Source of the DNA: Colius striatus
Lineage: Eukaryota; Chordata; Aves; Coliiformes; Coliidae
Length of the DNA stretch: 64,000 nucleotides
Reading direction: 5' to 3'
Assembly: GCF_028858725.1 (NCBI RefSeq)
Contig: NC_084771.1
Span: 8,274,915-8,338,914 of the forward strand
Part shown: positions 21,401 to 31,922 of the stretch, in pieces
Position numbering within the stretch: the first letter of the stretch is position 1
Layout: each line of letters starts with the position of its first letter
The notes under the pieces: generated by a model
What the model saw: only the letters and a program-made list of their open reading frames with translations
Databases searched by the model: none
What the model was told of the DNA's origin: nothing
Position numbers and translations under genes: made by a program

Positions 21401-24400
21401 ATGTTAAAAGCAGGGGGGAGAAAATTAGAATAAGTAAATCAAGTTGTGATACAAACACTACTGAGAACTCTAGTGCTGTGGAGAACAGCTGTAATTAAAG
21501 TGCAGATGCCAAGTAAAACAATGCAAGGATTTGGCTTATGTTGTATTTAAAGCCTACCTATGGCAGAAAGCCATAAAGGCATTAGAGAATGTGGGATAGT
21601 CCCTACCCAATGCATTTATGCATCTCTGAAGCAAAGGCAGTTGGCTACAGAAGGCTGGATGGTGTTAGCCCTTGGGCTGAGCCAGGTGGCTTGGCCTCCT
21701 CAATCTTTTCTGCTGGAGGAACACTGGCACAGCAACGTGGACACATTGCCCACTGTCTGCTTTGCTCTTCCACTTGCAGCAGTAGTCATTACAGCAGATG
21801 GACTCTGAAACGGTGAGAGTTCCTGATGGCCCAGAACATTGGTGACAAACCAGATTTCCATTGCAAATCCAGTTCAAGGAGTTAAAGTGCAATTAGTCCT
21901 GCTTCAGTATGGAGAAATGATGGCAAAATAAAGGTCTGCTCACTTTCCAGACCTGGGTAACACAGATGTTCTGACTGCAGGAGGCTGTTACCTGGAAAAG
22001 GCTTGTAAAAGGGGGATATAAAAGGCTTGTTCATCTGTGACATTTTTTGCACCACATTATGTGCAATTATTATTTTGTCACAGCTGGTATTAATTTAATA
22101 ACACACTGCATACATTTAATCAGTACATAGCACCAGTGCTAAGCAAACAAACAGTCCCTGGATGGCTGTTTAGCAGTTCTTCTAGAAGACCAGCCTGCTA
22201 TTGACAGACCTGGTGACAACAAACAACTTTTCTTTTACGCTGTAAACACCTGCACGTTTTGCTCTGTAACTCTCACACAACCAAACTGTGGCTTTGTGGC
22301 TGAAGCACAAATTACAGAATTCCAAGCAGGAGACTCTACAAAGGCCAAGATTTTGTGCATGTAAGAGTTTAGTCCTTCAAGCCTGAAAAACATCATGGAC
22401 AATAGGCACAGGCTCACCATTGCTGGGGTACTTTTCCCTTTGGGATGTGCTCAGCAGCCCTGGGGGAGCCTGTGTGGGCTCTGCCGTCTCTGACTTTTCC
22501 TGGGAAATCTCCTCCTCCCAGAGGCACTGTTGGCACTTCACTGGCATGAAGCAATGTATGGCCAAGCATCAACACTGAGAAACAGAATTTATCTCCTCAC
22601 ACTGCCCTGCCTGTGCTTTTACAGATAGGTTAGTATAGGTTATCTTTATTACCACGAATTTACTGAATAAACCTTGTCCCCAGCTTATCTCTGCCAGTAA
22701 GATTGACACAACCTTCTACTGAGCTACACTGGTTGTGTTCTGTAATGGGATGTTGATAGTCAATTTAAAATAAGAACACGGGGTTTCACTGCAGTCAAAC
22801 CCCAGACAGACTGCTAGTTCTGGAAAAGATCTGAAAGTGTGGGGTTTTTCCCCAAAATGTTTCATTTCTTTTCTCAAACAGTTTAATATTTACACTTTGA
22901 AAATACTCTTATCAACCACTGAATAAATGGGAACCCTGGGACAGATTTAAGGAGAAAATTAAACACAGTTAATGTTCCAGGAAAGTGTTTTTTTTCTTCT
23001 GGAAAAGTATTAGAGGAGACAGGCAATTAAAAGAACCTGCACATGAGTGAGAAATACAAAACTGTTTACTTTAAAAAATGAATACTCCTTTCAATAGTAA
23101 ACCAGCACAATACCCAGGATTGGCCTTGCCAGCTTAAAAAGTTGTGTGGCTGTGGTTAAACTAATTTTTACCTACAAAGTTCTGCACTAGATGCTGTTTA
23201 CTACTAGTTTTCTGAGAGCAGCTTTCAAAACCTTTAATTCAAGTGATTCCTAACAGGTACTCCAAGGGCTTTAGCTTTCTCTGAAGCATTTCCTGGTGGT
23301 CATATAGTTTCTAGCTGGAAGCATGTACCTAAAGGTAAAAAAATACATTTCATAGATATTTACTTTCCCTCTTGTGGTGAAGAGCCCAGAAACGTTCCGT
23401 GGCTGTGGCTGGCAAGGTAGTTGCCGGAACAGGGTTTAGCAAGGTGGGTGCCCTCCAAGGCAAGTTCTCAACAAGCCAATGTAACCATGAAAATACTATC
23501 ACATCATTTCTCAGTGGTCTGAGGATTGTATTGGTGTACTCTCAGAAAGCTTCTGTTACAGTTGTGCCTCTTGAGCTTTGGGAGGTTTGGACTCTCTGAG
23601 CTACTAAAGCTGCTGTTTTGAGAAGACAAACAGGTATTTCACACGCTGCAGCTCACATCACCTACATTCAGCTCCTTTGCCAAATGTAATTTTCTTCCAA
23701 AGGAGTTTGATTTCAGAGTTCCTGAAAACATGGAGGTGGAAGTAATATAAGAACAAATAAAGCAATTCAATATGTTGCTCAGGAACTGCTCGGGGCACAG
23801 GGCGGTATCGCGGCTCTGACCGACCAGCGATGCTGCACACAACACAGTCCAGGTCAACACAACTTGCGCCAGCACCTCCTAAAATTCCTCACAGATGGCA
23901 TGACAGCTTCACCACTACAATCAGCCTTTTCCATTAGGAATAAGCTTTATTGCTTAGCAGTCAGGTAATCACTTTTGTACTGATCCCAGCGTTCTGTCGT
24001 GGCCTATTCATAGGATCTCTCTGCAAGTTTCTGTTTATGTGCAGGCAGCCACAGGTGGGGATGGATGAAAAGTGTGAAACCTTATAGATAAACCAAATAA
24101 GAACATCCTAAGCCAATTCACCAGCTCTCCACAAAGCAATTGCTGTGTAGTCAGTCTCAGAAATCATATAGGAATTCTTACAGTGAAAGGATGGAGCATC
24201 CAGAGTTTTCTTGCCCCTCTCCTAAGCTCCTTCAGTTTTGATGGTTGGATTTTTTCTTGCTGAGAGAAGTGATAAACCCGTTTTACAATTCTGCCAGCTT
24301 CAGTGCAACAGGTTGCAGCCTGTCAGAGAAGAGCTGTGAAAATAGCCTGCAAGTGTAACAGGTCTCTCCTTTCTGCACAGTGCAGGATATTCAGTAGAAA

Positions 24401-24760
24401 TTTGGAGGCCTCGGTGAGCAGGAAGCCCTGCTTAGACACCTCATGGTTTGGGCGAAGACCAGAGAGCATAAGGGAGGAAAATGTTGTAACCTGACTTGTC
24501 ATACAGCTGTCCCTGCAGCATAAAGTGCCCCATGGAGCTGCAGGCAGCTCTGACTATCCTTGCCCCTTGGGCATGTGAGTTGATGTTTGCTGCCAAATTG
24601 TCCAAGAGGTAACTCTTCAAAGAGTTATGTAGTGGTTGGTCCCGGTGCAAGAGACCTCCTGAGTTCCCTGGTGCTCTCATGTTCAAGGAGGAGATAGACA
24701 GTAGCTCATGAGAGGGATTGTATCCTTGAAGGGCCAACACATTATTCACATGCAGCATGA
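18490..24760. other. Intergenic, nothing recognisable except a small CpG cluster
   Basis: Short open frames here look like chance. A local cluster of CpG sites lies at 23.79-23.87 kb, and a TATAAAAGG hexamer-plus context at 22017-22025 has no gene attached. Confidence 0.6.
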
Positions 24761-24763
24761 AGA

Positions 24764-24862
24764 CCTTTCCTTTCCTTTCCTTTCCTTTCCTTTCCTTTCC
24801 TTTCCTTTCCTTTCCTTTCCTTTCCTTTCCTTTCCTTTCCTTTCCTTTCCTTTCCTTTCCTT
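24764..24862. repeat. (CCTTT)n microsatellite
   Basis: An essentially perfect pentanucleotide array of about 20 units. It forms long open frames on both strands that are not genes. Confidence 0.97.
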
Positions 24863-25594
24863 ATCATTTTCAGCATGGAAAAGACAGTGGGATACAGGAG
24901 GCCTGGAAGACCTTCCTCTCTTCCAGCTCCCCCAGCAGAGCAGTAGGACACAGCAGACGTGATCCTTCCCGCTCTGTGCCAGACGTTTTAGATCTCAGCA
25001 GAATCTTCCAAACTTCTGATTTAGGGCTGAGCTGGCAACTTCCCACATCAGCTCAGATGCCAGGGGAGCTGATGGCTCACCAACTGAGATGCTGTGCCAG
25101 GGTACCACCAAGCAGCCTACATGACAACTCTCTCGCTGTGGGAACCAAGGGAGTCTTGCTCCTAAGCCTGCCTGTGCTTTACTGAGTATTTAGGAGATGT
25201 TTTCTCAATGATGATCAAAACAAATTTTTACTGTCTGCAAAGTGTTTGTCAGAATGGCTTATTCTCTAAAGGAATGGCTTTTGCTCTGTGCTTGCCATTC
25301 TTTTTGATTGCTACAATACTGCACAACATAGTAAATAATAATATCAAGCTCCAATACAGCTCTTCTCCTACAAAGCCCATGAAATGATTCTTTGTAGCAC
25401 TTGAATACTACCAGAGAGCCTTGCTAAGCCATTTCCCTCTTAAAAAACACCATGAAATCTGATCTAAGCTTTTTCCCCTTTGCAAACGTGGAAACTACTA
25501 ATGTTGTTCCTGTCCAGGCAGTGACTCATGTGCTGCTGGCGTCAGGCAGCGAGGTGGCAGCTGAGCACTGAGGGCAGTGCAGCAGCAGGGCTGT

Positions 25595-25745
25595 GGGCCT
25601 GTCACCTCCCAGGAACTGCCTGTTCCCTCACTGCACAGCCACTCAGCAGCCATGGGCCTGTCACCTCCCATGGTCTGCCTGTTCCCTCACTGCATAGCCA
25701 CTCAGCCACCAGAGCCGTCAGCAGCCACCAGAGCCGTCAGCAGCC
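25595..25745. repeat. 59-bp and 19-bp tandem duplications
   Basis: A 59-base unit beginning GGGCCTGTCACCTCCCA occurs at 25595 and 25654 with a few differences. It is followed by two identical copies of CAGCCACCAGAGCCGTCAG at 25703 and 25722. A small minisatellite-like region. Confidence 0.88.
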
Positions 25746-28700
25746 GCTGCTGATGTGCCCCAGCTCCAGGGGCGCAGGCTACTCCACAGCCTCTGCCCTG
25801 CTCCTGTGTTGCCTGTGGGGAGAGGTGGGATGGGTTGTCTTGACCCTTTTTCCTCTTTCCATGCAAAGCAGCAGTTAGGATGTGTTGCAGAGATGGGAGC
25901 AGATCTTGGCCCAAGCCATTTTCTAAATCAACAAATGCTTCTCTGCCTGCTTTTGCTGCTGCCTCTTTGCACAAGTACCCTTTGGGGCTGTACCCTCTTC
26001 TCTCCTCCATCCCTCTCATACAAACAAAAAAGGCTGCTTGACTCTGGAGTCATGAGGTCACCATCAGTGCTTCAGAAGTCATGGTCCTTGAGGAATTTGT
26101 ACAGGATGTTTAGTCTTTCTTTGTGCCAGAGGACAGACAAAGCCTGAGAGAGTATGACATCCTGTGACACTCAAGGATCTGTCTCTGCAAGAGAAGGCTT
26201 TCAGCAGATAATGTGAATTTACAGCCAGTTGATGTTGTTGGAACAGCACAAACAAATAGAGGATGCTACAAAATGTACAGCAAGACGTGCAGCCAGGTGT
26301 GAGGACGTCTCCTGCCATCAGCTCATAGCCAAAGCACGTGGTCCAGGTTGCAGAATAGTCCCCAGTGCAGAAGCAGCCTCTGTGGAGTGACACAGTGCTG
26401 CTGTACTATGTGTGCTCCTGCCAAGAACTCCTAGATGCCTGGAAAAGCCCTGCAGCAGGACATCACCTGGGTTTGAGGGTGCCCAGCTAGAATTTCATGA
26501 TGTAGTCTGAGTACTGCCACAGGAAGGCACTTCAGTAGCTTCTCTGCTAGTCTGTGGTATTTAGGCAGGATTTCATTCTCATCCCTCAGGTGCTCCAGAG
26601 TGCCCTACACACACAATCAAATTATTTGAGCTTTACTAGGAGAGAAGATTGGATTAGCAGCTAAACGAGCCCGATCAGGTTACACCTTTCTGTGCAGTTT
26701 CATTTTCTTCCCTGCCACCGCAGGGATATGTATAAAGCAGCACATACATAAAACCAGCAGCTGCACAGGGAGATCCTGTTGTAAGAGCCACAATATTCTG
26801 AAGTGCAAGCCTTTTTATTTGGGGTCTGATAAAGGAGGCAAAGGTGAAAGGCATACATGGAGCTTGTCCTTCCTTCTGGCAGGAAACAGTACTTTTGTGA
26901 GCTTCCCAGCTGACGGTCAATGACGAATCACTGCTTGTTTCCATTTAGCCCAGCTTCAGCTGCTCTGAATATATTCTATTTACAAGTGCCCTAAGAATAG
27001 TTCAAGTTGCTCCAGACTTGAGTGTGCTGACGTTGGAGGAGATAAACAGAGGTAATTTGCTGATTCACCATAACAATTTTCATAAAATATGAGTCAGGAT
27101 TTTCTTCTTTCATGTAATGATGAAATTAGGTTACCCTGCTTTGCTGAGCACTTGGCTCTAATATATGTGTTCCCAGTAACATCTAATGTTCCTGGGGTAT
27201 ATTTTTGGAAGTATAACCAGATTTATGAGGCCACATCTCCCGTTTCCCTTGGCTTCCTGATAAACTGACATTCCCCACTCTGTGACTCAAATTAGAAGCC
27301 TTTTCTTCACTCCATTGTATAGTCATGGAACCAAGTGGGTTTTTCACAGTCTCTCATCTGTTGGACTATTAAATCTCCATGTAAATTCTATGCTTATGTA
27401 AGCTCCTCCCAAATGGGAGCTAGTTTGCTGAATGTCCCAGGATCTACCTCACCTTACAAAGAAGGAAGACATCACCTTCGTCAGATTGCTCATTCATCTT
27501 GGAGTGGGACTTTTAGCCTCTCCTTCACGTGGGGCCTTCCACACACACTACCCCTTCAGCATGTCTGCATCAGGGAACCTTCCTCTCCTTGGGAATCTGA
27601 TGGTGCTTTTCTAGTTTCCCACAGTTAAAGGAGCTATTTCAGATTGAAATGGTTCCTGTAGAACATGACATCAGCGCTTAAACAGATTTCCTGAGGAAAT
27701 GTTTTAATGGGCATTTTTATAGCTTATGTTGCGCTTTTAAACTTTTTCTTCTATGGCAAAAGGTCAAGAAATTATTTCATACAGACCAGAGCTTAAGCGT
27801 CAGTACAGGAAAAGAGCTAATTCTGACTAATCTCATGCTTTTGATTGTTTTGATTTTCATTCCAAGTACCAATGGCAGAAGAAATAGTGAATTGCATTCT
27901 GTCTTCAGAGAGAATGGGGTGAATGGAAGCACTCTCCACCTTGAGGTTCAGGCAATATATCAACAAGTCTCTTCAAGTTTAAAACTCCATAGAAGGGAGC
28001 AAACTCTGACCTCAGCAGACTTCTTCCACTTCCTTTAAGGGAAATCTGCACATCAAGAAGTTCTCAGGGCTTTTACTTGCTAAGATCCGACTTTCCCACT
28101 GCAGCTTCTAAACTGAAAAAAAAAAAGGCAGAGGGAGTACAAATTCCTTCCAGAGTCTCAGTGCTTGATGCAAGGCTTGATGAGAGGAAGAACTTGCAGG
28201 GTTCTGACTGTGTGTGCAATCTGACAGCATCACCCTGGCAGGCTGTAAAGGGAAAAAAGTCCAAAGAGCTAGGTTTCTTTTTGTGTGCATGCTCACACAA
28301 GTGAATGCCTTATTAACCCAGACAGGGCACTTTCCCTCCTCCTATTGTCTCAGAAGCATACACTGAGGGTTTGGGCTTTTTCCCCTTGGATGATTTCCTT
28401 TGAGACAGAATATGCATCATTCATGACATGAGATTCTGGAGTTTTGGAAGGAGAAACGTAGCCCCTCGATGGAATTTTCCAAAGGTAAAGATGATTTTCT
28501 TGCACCTCACTGAACTGCAGAGCACAGAGCTAAATGTGCAGGATATCTCAGATCTAAATCCATGGGAGGATTGGGGAAGTGTAGATCAGGGTTTGACCTT
28601 TACAGCCTGCAGATTGGTAATCTTCAGCATTTTACAACCGCCTTTATTGCTAACACAGTTTAAACTTGTTCTGCACATCAGAATCCCCAGGAAGTTTGAT

Positions 28701-29995
28701 CGAATCTGAAAGCAGGGCTGGACCCCACCGTCACAGCTGAGGATTTAGGAGCTGTTATTTTAGCAGAGCATGACCGTGCATTAGGTTACCCACTGCATGC
28801 TAGAGGCCTTGAGCTTTGCATTCCTAAAACTTGCTGAAGGGCACGGTTGCAAGCCTCTGGGAAAAAAACTGGCTGTGCTTCTAAAGTTTTATTCAGCAAG
28901 AAATCAGTGCTGTGCGTCACTGGTCAAAAGATGACTAAGCTCTGGAAATAAATGATAGAAACGATAAGGATTTACAGCCAGATTATCACACTGCTTATTC
29001 CTGTTGAGCAACACCTTCCTCCTTAACCAATGAACTACAGAGAGAAGCAAATCTTTAAACTAGGTGTTTTCTCAAAAGCTTCTTTTGAGGAGAAATGTAT
29101 TGATGTGTCTGTTAAGTGCTTTCTTGAATTAGGGCCAAAGGAGGAGGAGGCAGCAAGAGTCCAGGCTTTAGAGGGTGTTTTCTTGTACATCTCTTTGGCA
29201 GAGGGGACCTGGCCTCCGAGGTTACCTTCAGAATCCTCATTTCCAAACCCAAGCGCTCTGGGTGAAATCCCAGCTTTACTGAACCCAGTAGCAAAAGTCC
29301 CAGAAACATGAGCAGCCCCAGGATATCATCATATGGACCTTCTCCTTCATCCAGCCTCCTGCCACTTCTTGATGTGGTGAAAAATACACCGCTGCCAGCC
29401 CTGTGATCATGTCCCTGGCCTGCCTGCCTGGGGCCATTCACAGCAGCCTGGTGACATCATGATGGCCCAGATTTACATCTGCCTCCTCCAAAATGCGCAA
29501 AGAAGTAAAGGCACAGTTCCAAGAAAACCCAGCTCTCCCTGCCTGGCATTAAATTAGGGTTATCAGCCATCAAACATAAGCTGTTCTCTGTATATTAAAC
29601 ACTGCTCCCTTACCCAGCCGTGCCATGGTGCTGGCAATCACCTAGTGATAGGGAGTGCAAAACCAAAAAGATGTATAGCTTTTACTTAGCAATTCACTGT
29701 CTTCAAACTAATGAATTTGCCCAATTAATCACTCAATGGCTACATACAGTGGTTGGGCAGAGCTGGGGGCTTCACCCTGGCACAGACTTGGCATGCATTC
29801 TCCCCTCCCTTTCACCTCTTTGGCCACTGGTCTTCAATCCAGCTGTGGTGGCCCAGGATCAGACAACTGGCCAATACAGTTGTGGTAGCTGAGAACTGGT
29901 TTGTGTTTGGAGCTTGAAGAGGTTTGCAAGTTAGAAAAACTCTTCTCATCACCTTTCCTTTGTTTCTATTTTGACAACTGGGAATGTAAGTTAAC

Positions 29996-30105
29996 AGAGT
30001 AATAAAAAATAAACCAAGGAAAGAAATAATAAACCAGTATAATAATATAAACTAAATTAAATATAAATACTTTGCACAACTAGGAGTATAAACTAATACG
30101 AACCA
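29996..30105. repeat. AT-rich low-complexity stretch
   Basis: A long A/T-dominated segment with repeated AATAAA/ATAAAC-like words. The several poly(A)-like hexamers here are a product of composition, not of a gene end. Confidence 0.8.
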
Positions 30106-31735
30106 ACTTGGTGTCCATGATCCAAATGAAGTCAGCTCATGAGTGGGCTTCTTTAATTACTAAGTGCTTTGTAATTGCTCTGCCACTGAAGTCATAAAGC
30201 TGTTCCTGAGAAGAAAGAGATGTTGAAGATGTTTGTGAGGGCCCTAAAGTATAACAGCTGCCTGGGGGAGTTTTAGCAAGGGTCTTATTCTATTGCCGTG
30301 GGTTCTTTTGAGATGAAAGGTTAGAATCTTGCTTTGCTGGGATACCCCTGAGCCAGCCTAGAAGTATCTGGGTGCTGTAAGTCAGACATGGTTATTTAAG
30401 GTTAATATATATATTTGCCTGTGAAAAAAGTGCAGCTTAAAATACTTCCATAACCTTTTTTTTTGCCAAGGTATGCTCATTGTGATGAATCACTGTAGCA
30501 TTAAAACTGCACCTTCTTCCAAGCTAATCATGGCCTACCCTTTCAGCATAGTTTCTCAGAACAGTAAATTATCTCTTGTTTTAGTTCTGTGTAGTGGCAA
30601 AAAGAAAATATAGTCACTGTACAGCAGTAGATGGAAGGTATTCAGGATTACAGTGGCATGGAAAGGACCAAAAATGGTACAAATGCCATGAACCACGTCC
30701 CACGCAGGGTTTTAGCCCATCCGTCTGGTTCAGTAGTTGATCAAAGATAACCAATGGTAGGAGCCCACAACTGGAGAGCCTGGTTTTCTAAATCTGCTGT
30801 TTCAAACTGTCAGTGCCATCACATACTGCACGTACAGCAGCATATGGAATGTGTCTGGAGGGTCTGTCTCCTGGGGAGATGCTGGTCCTGCAGCTGAAGG
30901 GCACGTGGCAGCCATGACGCAGCCAAGGCAGAACTGAGGGGGGCTGAGTGGCCCAACTGCAGGTGCTGGTGCTCACCACACCGATTTCTTGCATGAGTTT
31001 ACCTTAAATCATCTTAATCCTTCTATCTGCATCCCTGAAACTTCCCATTTCCTTGCTGAGGTTCCCATTGCGTCTGTATATCCTTTTGCTGCTCATCCAT
31101 ATGTATGCACAGTATCTATATATCCATGTATGTATGTGTCTGTCTCCAGTGTATAACCAGGATGAGAGTCTGGCCCCAGCTCAGCCTTCCCCGTGCTCCT
31201 GTAACACGAATCGTGAAGCCAAACCCACAGACTGTTTGTGCAGGACGGATCTCAAAACCAAAGAAGTTCTGCTCTGACATTTCTTGGGGTTATTCATCTG
31301 ATAAATGGGTCATGGGAGGCCGAAACCATCTGTCACCGAGTGAATGGGACCTTCCTTCTCCAGGCACCTGGGCCTCAGGGGCTTTCTTGTCCCATTGCTG
31401 CTGGGGAGATGGACCGCGAGGGGTTGCAGGGGGTGACGGTCATGTCCCTTCCTCGGCAGTCTGTACCCTGCTTCAGCGGGACTCTGCTGAACACGTTTGT
31501 GTCTCGCGCCCTCCTGGCCCGCGCCGAGCCTCACCGCCCGCAGCAGCGGCCCCGAGGCTGGCGGAGGCCTGCGGGGAGCCGGGCAGGGCTGCGGGGGGTT
31601 GCTCCCGGGGGCCTCCCCGACCAGGGGCCGCCTGAGGCGGCGGCGCGCGGCCTCCCCCGTGAGGCGGCGGGCGGCAGCGCGGGCGGCGGCGGGAGCCCCG
31701 GCGGCGGCGGCCCCGCCTCGGGCGCTGTGACGCGC

Positions 31736-31749
31736 GTTGCCATGGCCAC
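31736..31749. promoter_or_regulatory. RFX X-box-like site in CpG island
   Basis: GTTGCCATGGCCAC matches the palindromic RFX consensus GTTNCCATGGNAAC at all but one specified position. RFX factors drive cilia and spermatogenesis genes. It lies about 175-185 bases upstream of the presumed first-exon donor. Confidence 0.5.
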
Positions 31750-31922
31750 CGCTTTACGCTACAAGGGCCGGCGGGGGCGGGAGGGAGGGGCGGCCGCTTC
31801 AGCACCAGGGCGGCCGCGGACAGCGGCGGCGACGGCAGTGGCCCCGGTTCGGCGGCGGCGGCGGCTCTACCGAGCGGGAGCAGCGCCGGGGCCTGCGGTG
31901 GAGGAGAGCGGTGGGCTGCGCG
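31750..31922 (+). other. TENT5D: Candidate non-coding first exon of TENT5D
   Basis: The 3' edge is set by GTGAGT at 31923-31928, a near-perfect donor. The 5' edge is arbitrary, because the transcription start cannot be read from sequence. Splicing from here to 44287 would give a short leader joined to the coding exon. Additional leader exons inside the intron are possible. Confidence 0.45.

Larger units (their letters stand above)
24863..31480. other. Intergenic, upstream flank of the TENT5D CpG island
   Basis: Contains the duplications at 25.6 kb and the AT-rich stretch at 30 kb. No coding exon or transposon is recognised in the rest. Confidence 0.6.

Noticed and set aside
22017-22025. TATAAAAGG, a good TATA-box match
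   Set aside because: No downstream exon, CpG island or open frame goes with it. A chance match in AT-rich DNA.
24742-25185. Open frames over the CCTTT array on both strands
   Set aside because: A pentanucleotide array without stop codons automatically gives open frames with a five-residue period.
29996-30105. Cluster of AATAAA-like hexamers
   Set aside because: It is a low-complexity AT-rich stretch with no gene upstream on either strand that needs a 3' end here.
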